Notes under the pieces: model-generated
What the model was told of the DNA's origin: nothing
The model's database searches: none
Seen by the model: the letters and a program-made list of their open reading frames with translations, nothing else
Position numbers and translations under genes: made by a program
Origin: Streptomyces sp. NBC_00457
GTDB lineage: Bacteria > Actinomycetota > Actinomycetes > Streptomycetales > Streptomycetaceae
DNA: 64,000 nt
Direction: 5' to 3'
Assembly (NCBI RefSeq): GCF_036014015.1
Contig: NZ_CP107905.1
Coordinates: 4,960,001-5,024,000 of the forward strand
Shown: piece by piece, positions 44,582-53,576 of the stretch
Layout of the letters: each line of letters opens with the position of its first letter
Position numbering within the stretch: the stretch's first letter is position 1

Positions 44582-45448
44582 TCAGGGCCCGCCCGTGGGG
44601 ATGTGCTTCGTGAACTCGTCGTGGCCCGGCCAGGACAGCACGATCTCGTCGTCCTGGAGGCGGGCCTTGGCCAGGACAGGGGTCATGTCACGGTCGGGCG
44701 CGGCGGCGAGCGCCGCGGCGGCCGTGGCGTACGGGGACAGCTGACGCAGGGTCGCGATGGTGGGCGGCATCATCAGCAGCTCGCCCTTGTCGTACGACGC
44801 GGCGGCGTCGGCCGGTGCCGTCCACACCGTGCGGTCGGCCTCCGTGGAGACGTTCCGGGTGCGCTGGCCCTCAGGCAGGGCCGCCACGAAGAACCAGGTG
44901 TCATAGCGGCGGGGTTCGAACTCCGGGGTGATCCAGCGGGTCCAGGCGCCCAGCAGATCCGAGCGCAGGACCAGGCCACGGCGCTCCAGAAACTCCGCGA
45001 ACGACAGATCCCGGGCGACCAGGGCGGCACGGTCCGCCTCCCAGTCGTCGCCGGTGGTGTCACCGACGACCGAGTCGGGGGTGGGGCCCGCGAGAAGGAC
45101 GCCTGCCTCCTCGTACGTCTCCCGTACCGCCGCGCAGACGATCGCCTGGGCCTCCGTGGTCTCGTCGACGCCGAGTCTGTCCGCCCACCACGCGCGCGTG
45201 GGGCCCGCCCAGCGGATGTGGTGGTCGTCGTCCCGCGGGTCGACACCGCCGCCCGGATAGGCGTACGCGCCTCCGGCGAAGGCCATGGAGGCGCGTCTGC
45301 GCAGCATGTGGACGACAGGGCCGGCGTCGGTGTCCTTCAGGAGCATGACGGTGGCCGCGCGCCGCGGGGTGACCGGGGTGAGGGTTCCTTCCGCGAGGGC
45401 GCGGATCAGGGCCGGCCACTCCTGGGGATACCACTGCCCGTTTGCCAT
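44582..45448 (-). CDS. NUDIX hydrolase, long form
   Basis: 288 residues. The Nudix box is interrupted: AYPGGGVDP near residue 65 and AAVRETYEEAGVLL near 105, separated by an insert containing WAGPTRAWWADRLGVDE, as in NUDT19-like acyl-CoA diphosphatases. Probably acts on acyl-CoA or NAD-like diphosphates. ATG start 45448. Leftward with the MBL gene. Confidence 0.8.
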   Translation of the reverse strand: MANGQWYPQEWPALIRALAEGTLTPVTPRRAATVMLLKDTDAGPVVHMLRRRASMAFAGGAYAYPGGGVDPRDDDHHIRWAGPTRAWWADRLGVDETTEAQAIVCAAVRETYEEAGVLLAGPTPDSVVGDTTGDDWEADRAALVARDLSFAEFLERRGLVLRSDLLGAWTRWITPEFEPRRYDTWFFVAALPEGQRTRNVSTEADRTVWTAPADAAASYDKGELLMMPPTIATLRQLSPYATAAAALAAAPDRDMTPVLAKARLQDDEIVLSWPGHDEFTKHIPTGGP

Positions 45449-45499
45449 GGGCGGAGGGTATCCCGGGGTGGGCTGATGTTCGAGATGTACCCGGTGCCG

Positions 45500-45964
45500 T
45501 TACGGCACCAGCTCCACCTGGACCTCGACCTCCACCGGCGCGTCCAGCGGCAGCACCGCCACGCCCACCGCACTGCGCGCGTGCACGCCCTTGTCGCCCA
45601 GGACCGCGCCAAGGAGTTCACTCGCGCCGTTGAGGACGCCCGGCTGGCCGGTGAAGTCCGAGGCCGAGGCGACGAAGCCGACGACCTTCACCACGCGCGC
45701 GATGCGGTCCAGGTCACCCACGACGGACTTGACCGCGGCGAGGGCGTTCAGCGCGCACGTGCGGGCGAGCTCCTTGGCCTCCTCGGGCGTGACCTCCGCA
45801 CCCACCTTGCCGGTGACCGGAAGCTTGCCGTCCACCATCGGGAGCTGGCCGGCGGTGTAGACGTACACACCACTGAGCACGGCCGGCTGGTACGCGGCGA
45901 GCGGCGGGACGACCTCCGGCAGGGTCAGGCCGAGCTCGGCCAGCTTGGTCTCGACCGCGCTCAC
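45500..45964 (-). CDS. RidA-family protein
   Basis: 154 residues of YjgF/YER057c/UK114 fold: LPEVVPPLAAYQPAVLSG, VYTAGQLP, and the C-terminal pattern VGVAVLPLDAPVEVEVQVELV. RidA proteins deaminate reactive enamine and imine intermediates; this is the longer subfamily, without the consensus Arg environment clearly visible. GTG 45964 overlaps the DUF4177 stop by 4 bp. Confidence 0.85.
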   Translation of the reverse strand: MSAVETKLAELGLTLPEVVPPLAAYQPAVLSGVYVYTAGQLPMVDGKLPVTGKVGAEVTPEEAKELARTCALNALAAVKSVVGDLDRIARVVKVVGFVASASDFTGQPGVLNGASELLGAVLGDKGVHARSAVGVAVLPLDAPVEVEVQVELVP

Positions 45965-46119
45965 TGCTTCTCCCGCTTCAGGTAGGCCACCAGCTGCTCG
46001 GGGTTGTTCGGCCCGGGCACGACCTGGACGAGCTCCCAGCCGTCCTCGCCCCAGGTGTCCAGAATCTGCTTCGTGGCGTGGACGAGCAGCGGCACGGTTG
46101 CGTATTCCCACTTGGTCAT
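45961..46119 (-). CDS. DUF4177 small protein
   Basis: 52 residues: MTKWEYATVPLLVHATKQIL, then DTWGEDGWELVQVVPG. This is the typical DUF4177 pattern; no activity is known. Coupled to the RidA gene by a 4-bp overlap, divergent from the ArsA pair, the same set as Rv3678A-Rv3678c in Mycobacterium. Confidence 0.85.
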   Translation of the reverse strand: MTKWEYATVPLLVHATKQILDTWGEDGWELVQVVPGPNNPEQLVAYLKREKQ

Positions 46120-46214
46120 GGGGCCGACTGTATCCGCTGCCGCGCGAGCCCTCGCGCGCACGTTGTCCACAGCCTCCGGCGTACTCCGGTGGCCGTTTGG
46201 TTAGGCTCGAATAT

Positions 46215-47192
46215 GTGAGCAGGCTCCAGGTCGTCAGCGGCAAGGGCGGAACCGGTAAGACCACGGTGGCCGCCGCACTCGCGTTGGCCCTCGCCACCGA
46301 GGGGAAGCGCACGCTTCTCGTCGAGGTCGAGGGCCGGCAGGGCATCGCACAGCTCTTCGAGGCGGAGGCGCTGCCTTACGAGGAGCGCAAGATCGCCGTC
46401 GCTCCCGGGGGCGGGGAGGTGTACGCACTCGCCATCGACCCCGAACTGGCCCTGCTGGACTACCTCCAGATGTTCTACAAGCTGGGCGGCGCGGGCCGGG
46501 CCCTGAAAAAGCTCGGCGCCATCGACTTCGCCACCACCATCGCCCCGGGCCTGAGGGACGTACTCCTGACCGGCAAGGCATGCGAGGCCGTGCGCAGGAA
46601 GGACAAGGCCGGGCGGTTCGTCTACGACTACGTCGTCATGGACGCGCCGCCCACCGGACGCATCACCCGCTTCCTGAACGTCAACGACGAGGTGGCCGGG
46701 CTCGCGAAGATCGGCCCGATACACAATCAGGCGCAGGCCGTGATGCGGGTGCTGAAGTCCAAGGAGACGGCCGTCCACCTGGTGACGCTGCTCGAGGAGA
46801 TGCCCGTACAGGAGACCGTGGACGGGATCTCCGAGCTGCGGGGAGCGCGGCTGCCGGTAGGGCGGATCATGGTCAACATGGTGCGGCCCGAGGTGCTGGA
46901 CGCGGCCGATCTGGATCTCGTACGAGCCGTGCCGCGGACCTCGGTCGCCAGGTCGCTGTCCGCGGCCGGACTCGGCGGCGCGCGGCGCGGCGGAAACGCC
47001 GAGAAGCTGGTCGATCCGCTGCTGGCGCAGGCCGAGGAGTACGCCGAGCGGCACGCGTTGGAGCACGAACAGCGGGCCGTCCTGAGCGAACTGGGCCTGC
47101 CGCTGCACGAACTGCCGCTGCTCGCCGAGGGCATGGACCTGGCGGGCCTGTACGAACTTGCCACGGAGTTGCGGGAACAGGGGATGTCATGA
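46215..47192 (+). CDS. ArsA-like ATPase, first of a pair
   Basis: 325 residues with deviant Walker A QVVSGKGGTGKTTVAAAL and VVMDAPPTGRITRFL switch II. Orthologue of mycobacterial Rv3679. The pair resembles the two halves of an ArsA/Get3 ATPase and may act as a heteromer on membrane proteins or anions. The GTG start at 46215 lies 7 bp after TAGGCT, so the mRNA may be leaderless. Confidence 0.88.
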   Translation: MSRLQVVSGKGGTGKTTVAAALALALATEGKRTLLVEVEGRQGIAQLFEAEALPYEERKIAVAPGGGEVYALAIDPELALLDYLQMFYKLGGAGRALKKLGAIDFATTIAPGLRDVLLTGKACEAVRRKDKAGRFVYDYVVMDAPPTGRITRFLNVNDEVAGLAKIGPIHNQAQAVMRVLKSKETAVHLVTLLEEMPVQETVDGISELRGARLPVGRIMVNMVRPEVLDAADLDLVRAVPRTSVARSLSAAGLGGARRGGNAEKLVDPLLAQAEEYAERHALEHEQRAVLSELGLPLHELPLLAEGMDLAGLYELATELREQGMS

Positions 47193-48574
47193 GTCCGGAC
47201 CACTCGGCCCACACGCACGACACCGCCCGCCACCACCTCTCCCCCGCGCGCATGCTCGACGTCGATCCGCTGATCGACGATCCGAAGACCCGCATCGTGG
47301 TGTGCTGCGGCTCGGGCGGGGTCGGCAAGACGACCACGGCGGCGGCGCTGGGGCTGCGTGCCGCCGAGCGCGGCCGGAAGGTGGTCGTCCTCACCATCGA
47401 CCCGGCCCGCCGGCTCGCCCAGTCCATGGGCATCGACTCCCTCGACAACGTGCCGCGCCGGGTGAAGGGCGTGGACGGCGAGGGTGAGCTGCACGCCATG
47501 ATGCTGGACATGAAGCGCACCTTCGACGAGATCGTCGAGGCGCACGCGGACCCCGAGCGGGCGGCCGCGATCCTGGGCAACCCCTTCTACCAGTCGCTCT
47601 CGGCGGGCTTCGCGGGCACGCAGGAGTACATGGCGATGGAGAAGCTGGGGCAGCTGCGGGCGAAGGACGAGTGGGATCTGATCGTCGTCGACACGCCCCC
47701 GTCCCGTTCCGCGCTGGACTTCCTGGACGCGCCCAAGCGGCTCGGCTCCTTCCTGGACGGCCGCCTGATCCGGCTGCTGACGGCGCCGGCGAAGCTGGGC
47801 GGCCGCGCCGGGATGAAGTTCCTGAACGTCGGCATGTCGATGATGACCGGCACTCTCGGCAAGCTGCTCGGCGGACAGCTCCTGAAGGACGTACAGACGT
47901 TCGTGGCCGCGATGGACACGACCTTCGGTGGCTTCCGTACGCGCGCGGACGCGACGTTCAAGCTGCTGCAGGCGCCCGGGACGGCGTTCCTGGTGGTCGC
48001 GGCGCCAGAGCGGGACGCGCTGCGGGAGGCGGCGTACTTCGTGGAGCGGCTGGCCGCAGAGGACATGCCGCTGGCGGGCCTGGTGCTCAACCGGGTCCAC
48101 GGCAGCGGCGCCACCCGGCTGTCGGCCGAGCGGGCGCTCGCCGCCGCGGAAAATCTTGATCTCGTGGGCGAGCCCGTGGGTGACCCCGCCGCGGAAAATC
48201 TTGAAGAGCCCCGCATTGTCGATCAGGAGGGCGGGAAAGCTGGACTTCGTAACTCTCCCGACACGTACGGCAGTTCAGAATCTCCCGCTCCCGCAACACC
48301 AGCGCCGGCCGAAGGCTCCCCCGCCGATACCGCCGACCAGGACCCGGAGCGCTCCGTCGACCAGCTCACCGCAGGCCTGTTGAGGCTGCACGCCGAGCGT
48401 ATGCGGCTGCTCTCCCGCGAGCAGCGCACACGTGATCGCTTCACCGCACTCCACCCCGAGGTGGCGATGGCCGAAGTGGCCGCGCTGCCCGGCGACGTAC
48501 ACGACCTCGCGGGGCTGCGGGACATCGGGAACCGGCTCGCGGCCAACCGGCCGGAGCTGCCGAGCAGTGACTGA
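47189..48574 (+). CDS. ArsA-like ATPase, second of a pair
   Basis: 461 residues. Walker A is VVCCGSGGVGKTTTAAALG, switch I LTIDPARRLAQSMG, and switch II VVDTPPSRSALDFLD. It starts by overlapping the first ATPase stop (ATGA). Orthologue of Rv3680. A disordered stretch of about 70 residues (roughly 345-410, Pro/Glu-rich) separates the core from a helical C-terminus; the run PAAENLEE echoes the earlier AAAENLD. The helical C-terminus ends LPSSD. Confidence 0.88.
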   Translation: MSPDHSAHTHDTARHHLSPARMLDVDPLIDDPKTRIVVCCGSGGVGKTTTAAALGLRAAERGRKVVVLTIDPARRLAQSMGIDSLDNVPRRVKGVDGEGELHAMMLDMKRTFDEIVEAHADPERAAAILGNPFYQSLSAGFAGTQEYMAMEKLGQLRAKDEWDLIVVDTPPSRSALDFLDAPKRLGSFLDGRLIRLLTAPAKLGGRAGMKFLNVGMSMMTGTLGKLLGGQLLKDVQTFVAAMDTTFGGFRTRADATFKLLQAPGTAFLVVAAPERDALREAAYFVERLAAEDMPLAGLVLNRVHGSGATRLSAERALAAAENLDLVGEPVGDPAAENLEEPRIVDQEGGKAGLRNSPDTYGSSESPAPATPAPAEGSPADTADQDPERSVDQLTAGLLRLHAERMRLLSREQRTRDRFTALHPEVAMAEVAALPGDVHDLAGLRDIGNRLAANRPELPSSD

Positions 48575-48601
48575 GGGACCCCCCTGAAGGGGTGGCCTCA
48601 G
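48571..48601. terminator. Probable two-way terminator between the ArsA pair and wblA
   Basis: CTGAGG...CCTCAG with an inner CCCC-TGAA-GGGG, spanning the 23-bp space between two convergent stop codons. Confidence 0.5.
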
Positions 48602-48936
48602 CTCACGGCCGCGTAGTTCTCGTACACCTCGTCGTCGTCGAGGGGCAGGATGCCGGCCCCCCGCTCGTACTCCGTCCGCGCGGTCTCCAGCAGTCGGCGC
48701 CAGGAGGTCACGGTGGGCCGCCTGCGCAGCAGTGCGCGGCGCTCCCGCTCGGTCATTCCTCCCCACACGCCGAACTCGACGCGGTTGTCCAGCGCGTCGG
48801 CAAGGCACTCGGTCCGCACCGGACATCCGGTGCACACCGCCTTGGCCCTGTTCTGCGCTGCTCCTTGAACGAACAGTTCGTCCGGATCGGTAGTGCGACA
48901 GGCCGCCTGCGCACTCCAGTCGGTTACCCAGCCCAT
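48598..48936 (-). CDS. wblA: WhiB-like [4Fe-4S] regulator WblA
   Basis: 112 residues. Iron-sulfur ligands are Cys in QAACRTT and the triad CTGCPVRTEC; the GVWGG turn and RRRALLRRRP basic helix follow. WblA controls the switch to aerial growth and represses antibiotic pathways in Streptomyces; the mycobacterial orthologue is WhiB4. I chose ATG 48936 (MGWVTDWS) over an in-frame ATG upstream because the family starts there. Its long upstream region is described separately. Confidence 0.93.
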   Translation of the reverse strand: MGWVTDWSAQAACRTTDPDELFVQGAAQNRAKAVCTGCPVRTECLADALDNRVEFGVWGGMTERERRALLRRRPTVTSWRRLLETARTEYERGAGILPLDDDEVYENYAAVS

Positions 48937-49467
48937 ACCGGCGCCGTCCTCTCCCGAATCGAGGCTCCCCCACGGCGGCAGCGGCATATTCACCGCCGCC
49001 AGTTGAGGACGTTACGGAAGGTGGGCACAGCGCAACACCCCCAGCGGGCCCAATCTTGAATGGCCCGAACGGACTATGGGTAAGCGGCAGATCACCCGGG
49101 GGAGTGAGGTGGCGACATGCGTGATCATCCCGGCAAACCGGGACAGTTCTCCTGAGTCACAACGGACGCCGAGTGACACACAAGGCGGATTCGGGCACGC
49201 GCCTACAAAAAAGTTGGGCTACTTCCGGAACGATTCGGGGTCGCCGGACGTATTGATACGTGACCTCACTGCTGTGACAGTTGAGAGCAGCTTAGGCCAA
49301 GGCCTGTCGGCGTGTCCGGCGAATGAGAAGGTAGGCGGTCGGCGTTGCCATGCCGTGATCCGGACGGGCTCGGGACACTTGTGTGTACCCCTGTATGTGA
49401 CGGGTTCGAACCTCTCGGGACCCACCGGTCCCTCGGATCGGACTCAAGTACGGATTAGGCTGCCCTC
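48937..49467. promoter_or_regulatory. Long divergent region between wblA and the PBP gene
   Basis: 531 bp without a convincing gene, holding the wblA and PBP promoters. An imperfect palindrome TCACCCGGGGGAGTGA (49092-49107) vaguely resembles a BldD-type site, and GGTTCGAACC (about 49403-49412) is a perfect 10-bp palindrome about 55 bp before the PBP start. Confidence 0.4.
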
Positions 49468-51759
49468 ATGCGAAAGAAGCGCTCGGGTGGTGGGCTGTCG
49501 CCCACGCAGGAGGCCGCAAAGTTCCTCGGTGTCAGTGTGCTCGCGGGAGCCGTGCTGGCCGGCATCGCGCTGCCGGCGTTCGGCGCGCTGGGGCTGGCCG
49601 CGAAGGAATCGGTCGAGGGGTTCGACAAGATCCCGGCCAACCTCAAGCAGCCACCGCTGAGCCAGCGCACCACCATCCTCGACGCCAACGGCGACCAGAT
49701 GGCCACGGTCTACTCCCGTGACCGCACGGTGGTCGACCTCAAGGGCATCTCGCCGTACATGCAGAAGGCGATCGTCGCGATCGAGGACTCGCGCTTCTAC
49801 CAGCACGGCGCGGTCGACCTGAAGGGCGTCCTGCGCGCGCTGAACCGGAACGCGCAGAGCGGCGGCGTCGCCGAGGGCGCGTCCACGCTCACCCAGCAGT
49901 ACGTGAAGAACGTCTTCGTGGAGGAGGCCGGCGACGACCCGACGAAGGTCGCCCAGGCCACCCAGCAGACCCTCGGCCGCAAGATTCAGGAGCTCCAGTA
50001 CGCGATCCAGGTCGAGGAGGAGCTCGGCAAGAAGAAGATCCTCGAGAACTACCTGAACATCACGTTCTTCGGTCAGCAGGCGTACGGCGTCGAGGCGGCC
50101 GCCCGGCGGTACTTCTCCAAGTCCGCCAAGGACCTCAACCTCCAGGAGTCGGCCCTCCTCGCCGGCATCGTCCAGTCCCCCAGCCGGTACGACCCGGTCA
50201 ACGACGAGGCCGAGGCCACCAAGCGGCGCAACACCGTGCTCCAGCGCATGGCCGACGTCGGCGACGTCTCCCAGGCGGAGGCCGACAAGGCCAAGGAGGC
50301 ACCGCTGGGGCTGAAGGTCAGCAAGCCGAAGAACGGGTGCATCACGGCGGTCAAGGGCGCCGGCTTCTTCTGCGACTACGTGCGCGAGGTGTTCCTGAGC
50401 GACAAGACCTTCGGCAAGACCAAGGAGGCCCGGGCGAAGATCTGGAACCAGGGTGGTCTGACGATCCGTACGACGCTCGACCCGCAGGCCCAGGAGTCGG
50501 CCCAGCAGTCGATCAAGGATCACGTGTACAAGACCGACGAAGTGGCGACCGCCGCCACCATCGTCGAGCCGGGCACCGGCAAGATCCTGGCGATGGGCCA
50601 GTCGCGCCCGTACGGCTTCGGCAAGAACGAGACGCAGATCAACCTCTCCGTGAACCGGGCGATGGGCGGCGGCGCGGGCTATCAGCCCGGTTCGACGTTC
50701 AAGCCGATCGTTGCGGCGGCCGCGCTTGAGGGCGGTATGCCGGCGAACAAGACGTATGCGGCGCCGTACGAGATGAACTACCCGAGCCCGATCCAGCAGT
50801 GCGACGGCAAGGTCTACCGCAACGACGGGCCCGACCCGGTCAAGCTCACCAACGAGAACGAGACCGAGGTGGGCCCGTACTCCATGGAGGAAGCGACGGC
50901 GAAGTCCGTCAACACCTACTACGTGGAGATGATCGCCGACATCGGCACCTGCCCGGTGGTCGAGATGGCCAAGAAGATGGGCGTCCAGAGGGCGGACGGC
51001 TCGAAGATGGACCAGGGTCCGGCGATCGCGCTGGGCACCCAGGAGATGTCCCCGCTGACCATGGCCGCCGGTTACGCGACCTTCGCCTCGCGCGGGATGT
51101 ACTGCACACCGGTCGCCATCGAGTCCATCAGCCAGCGGATCGGTGGAAAAACCAAGTCGCTCGACGTCCCGAAGTCGACCTGCTCGCGCGCCATGTCCGA
51201 GAACACGGCCGACACCATCAACACGCTGCTGAAAGGCGTGGTCGAGGACGGTACGGGTACCCAGGCCGGACTCGGCAGCCGCCCGAGCGCCGGTAAGACC
51301 GGTACGACGGACGAGCGTTACGCCGCCTGGTTCGTGGGCTACACGCCCAACATGGCCGGTGCCGTCTGGGTCGGCGACCCCGCGCATGACCGGCGGATGA
51401 CCGACATCAGCATCGGCGGCGTCAAGCACGACAAGGTGTTCGGTGGTGAGGTCCCCGGCCCCATCTGGCGGGACATGATGACCGGCGCGCTGGCGGACAA
51501 GGAAGCGCCCCCGTTCAACCTCGTCGACATCCCTGAGGCCGACACGGGCCGCGGGGACGGCGACGGCGACGGTGATGGGAACGGCAACGAAGACGGTGAC
51601 AACGGCGACGAGAACGGCGGCCTCATCGGCGGTCTGATCGGTGGCGGCAACGGCGGCGGCGACGCCGAACCGACGCCTTCCTTCTCCATCCCGGAGAACC
51701 TCTTCGAGGGGCAGGACGGCGGGAACAACGGGAACGGCAATGGGGGGAACTGGCCCTGA
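49468..51759 (+). CDS. Class A penicillin-binding protein (PonA2-like)
   Basis: 763 residues. One N-terminal membrane anchor; glycosyltransferase motifs EDSRFYQHGAVDLKG (near 105) and GASTLTQQYVKN; transpeptidase motifs STFK (near 408), SVN in KSVNTYY (near 479) and KTGT (near 608). It polymerises and cross-links peptidoglycan. A Gly/Asp/Asn-rich tail (from about 690) is low complexity. No PASTA domain is present, unlike mycobacterial PonA2, which occupies the same syntenic position. Confidence 0.92.
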   Translation: MRKKRSGGGLSPTQEAAKFLGVSVLAGAVLAGIALPAFGALGLAAKESVEGFDKIPANLKQPPLSQRTTILDANGDQMATVYSRDRTVVDLKGISPYMQKAIVAIEDSRFYQHGAVDLKGVLRALNRNAQSGGVAEGASTLTQQYVKNVFVEEAGDDPTKVAQATQQTLGRKIQELQYAIQVEEELGKKKILENYLNITFFGQQAYGVEAAARRYFSKSAKDLNLQESALLAGIVQSPSRYDPVNDEAEATKRRNTVLQRMADVGDVSQAEADKAKEAPLGLKVSKPKNGCITAVKGAGFFCDYVREVFLSDKTFGKTKEARAKIWNQGGLTIRTTLDPQAQESAQQSIKDHVYKTDEVATAATIVEPGTGKILAMGQSRPYGFGKNETQINLSVNRAMGGGAGYQPGSTFKPIVAAAALEGGMPANKTYAAPYEMNYPSPIQQCDGKVYRNDGPDPVKLTNENETEVGPYSMEEATAKSVNTYYVEMIADIGTCPVVEMAKKMGVQRADGSKMDQGPAIALGTQEMSPLTMAAGYATFASRGMYCTPVAIESISQRIGGKTKSLDVPKSTCSRAMSENTADTINTLLKGVVEDGTGTQAGLGSRPSAGKTGTTDERYAAWFVGYTPNMAGAVWVGDPAHDRRMTDISIGGVKHDKVFGGEVPGPIWRDMMTGALADKEAPPFNLVDIPEADTGRGDGDGDGDGNGNEDGDNGDENGGLIGGLIGGGNGGGDAEPTPSFSIPENLFEGQDGGNNGNGNGGNWP

Positions 51760-51782
51760 CGGGTCGGTTGTTCCGGCAGTTC

Positions 51783-51837
51783 CCTTACGACAATGGGGGC
51801 GCCCCTTTTTCGAAGGGGCGCCCCCATTGTCGTAAGG
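51783..51837. terminator. 25-bp perfect inverted repeat, two-way terminator
   Basis: Arms 51783-51807 and 51813-51837 match over 25 bp with a five-base loop. It stands between the convergent PBP and YqeY genes and has a T run before the loop and an A run after it. Confidence 0.9.
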
Positions 51838-51895
51838 CCGCCGGGACGGCTGTCGACCTGTCGCCGCAGGAGCGGCTGCTGTCAGCCCCGTCCCG

Positions 51896-52360
51896 TCAGC
51901 CCGCGAGCAGCTTCTTGACCGCGGCGGCGACCCGGCCGCCCTCCGCCTGCCCGGCGACCTTCGGGTTCACGATCTTCATCACGGCGCCCATGGCGCGCGG
52001 CCCCTCGGCGCCCGCCGCCCTGGCCTCCTCGACGGCCTGCGCGACGATCTGCTCCAGCTCCGCGTCGCCGAGCTGCTTGGGCAGGTACGCGGCGAGCACC
52101 TCGCCCTCCGCCTTCTCCCGCTCGGCCTGCTCGGGGCGACCGCCCTGCGCGAAGGCGTCGGCGGCCTCGCGCCGCTTCTTCGCCTCGCGGGTGATCACCT
52201 TCTGCACCTCGTCGTCGGAGAGCTCGCGCTTCTCCTTGCCCGCGACCTCCTCCTTGGTGATCGCGGAGAGCGTCAGCCGGAGCGTCGAGGAGCGGAGCTC
52301 GTCGCGCGCCTTGATCGCGGTGTTGAGGTCATCCTGGAGCTTCGACTTGAGGTTGGTCAT
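51896..52360 (-). CDS. GatB/YqeY domain protein
   Basis: 154 residues: MTNLKSKLQDDLNTAIKARDEL, KEEVAGKEKRELSDDEV and ARAAGAEGPRAMGAVMKIV are typical of YqeY proteins, which resemble the tRNA-binding tail of GatB. Function is not established. Single gene, leftward. Confidence 0.9.
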   Translation of the reverse strand: MTNLKSKLQDDLNTAIKARDELRSSTLRLTLSAITKEEVAGKEKRELSDDEVQKVITREAKKRREAADAFAQGGRPEQAEREKAEGEVLAAYLPKQLGDAELEQIVAQAVEEARAAGAEGPRAMGAVMKIVNPKVAGQAEGGRVAAAVKKLLAG

Positions 52361-52475
52361 GCGTTTGATTGTCGCAGGTACGGGACGACCGACGCCCGTC
52401 GATTTAGCGGGAGGGCGGGCGCGGTCGGCCGAGGGCTCGGCGCAGGGAACCGCCGCGGTCTGACACGATGGTTGT

Positions 52476-53402
52476 ATGCGCGCGCGATACGGAGTCCCCC
52501 TGGGAATCGCGGCGGCTGGTGCCGCCGGTCTGGTCTATGCGGCGGGTGTCGAGACCCGCTCCTTCCGTCTGAGGCGGGTGACCGTCCCGGTCCTGCCTGC
52601 CGGGATGCGGCCGCTGCGCATGCTCCAGGTCTCCGACATCCACATGGTGAGGGGACAGCGCAAGAAGCAGCGCTGGCTGCGCTCGCTGGCCGGTCTGCGC
52701 CCCGACTTCATCCTCAACACGGGTGACAACCTGTCCGACCCGGAGGGCGTCCCCGAGGTGCTGGACGCGCTGGGCCCGCTGATGGAGTTCCCGGGCGCGT
52801 ACGTCTTCGGCTCCAACGACTACTACGGCCCCACCCTCCGCAACCCCGGCCGGTACTTGACCGAGAAGCTCCGGGGCAAGCACGGCCTCAACGGCAACCC
52901 GCCGGTCGTGGGCGCCGTCCACAACCCGTGGGAGGACATCCGGGACGGCTTCGACGCGGCGGGCTGGCTGAACCTGACGAACACGCGCGGCACGCTGAAG
53001 ATCGAGGGCGCGGCGGTCGAGCTGACGGGACTGGACGACCCGCACATCAAGCGGGACCGGTACGAGCGGGTGGCCGGCGGCCCCTCCGGCGACGCCGACT
53101 TCTCGATGGGCGTGGTGCACGCACCGTATCTGCGCGCGCTGGACGCGTTCGCGGCGGACGGCTATCCCCTGATCCTCGCGGGCCACACACACGGCGGCCA
53201 GCTGTGCATCCCCTTCTACGGCGCCCTGGTCACCAACTGCGACCTGGACACGGAGCGGGTGAAGGGGCTGTCCACGCATCAGGCGGAGGGCCGTACGGCG
53301 TATCTGCATGTGTCGGCGGGGTGCGGGACGAGCAGGTACGCGCCGGTACGGTTCGCGTGCCCGCCGGAGGCGACGTTGTTGACGCTGGTGGGGCGGGAGT
53401 AG
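52476..53402 (+). CDS. Membrane-anchored metallophosphoesterase (YkuE-like)
   Basis: 308 residues. N-terminal hydrophobic anchor, then metal-site motifs LQVSDIHMV, NTGDNLSD, FGSNDYYG, and LAGHTHGGQ. The GSND in place of GNHE is a frequent variant in the YkuE/lipid A-type group. The mycobacterial orthologue is Rv3683. Divergent from yqeY. Its substrate may be a lipid-linked phosphate. Confidence 0.85.
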   Translation: MRARYGVPLGIAAAGAAGLVYAAGVETRSFRLRRVTVPVLPAGMRPLRMLQVSDIHMVRGQRKKQRWLRSLAGLRPDFILNTGDNLSDPEGVPEVLDALGPLMEFPGAYVFGSNDYYGPTLRNPGRYLTEKLRGKHGLNGNPPVVGAVHNPWEDIRDGFDAAGWLNLTNTRGTLKIEGAAVELTGLDDPHIKRDRYERVAGGPSGDADFSMGVVHAPYLRALDAFAADGYPLILAGHTHGGQLCIPFYGALVTNCDLDTERVKGLSTHQAEGRTAYLHVSAGCGTSRYAPVRFACPPEATLLTLVGRE

Positions 53403-53560
53403 GACGGGCAGGAGGCAGGAGGCAGGAGGCGGGAGCAGGGTGCGGGAGGCGGGAGCAGGACGGGAGCAGCAGGCAGGAGTAGGACGGGAGCAGCAGCGGT
53501 GACGGCGGCGATGACCGAGTAACCCACATAGCCCACCCATATCGCCCGTTTTGCCCACGC
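53403..53560. repeat. Purine-rich imperfect short repeats
   Basis: After the phosphoesterase stop, AGGAGGCGGGAGCAGG-type units recur with variation to about 53500. No gene is present in the 174-bp gap. Confidence 0.6.
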
Positions 53561-53576
53561 TCCTTAGCGTGAGGGC

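Noticed and set aside
49398..49415. GGTTCGAACC as the T-arm of a tRNA upstream of the PBP gene
   Set aside because: No acceptor or anticodon arms can be built around it; it is only a short palindrome.
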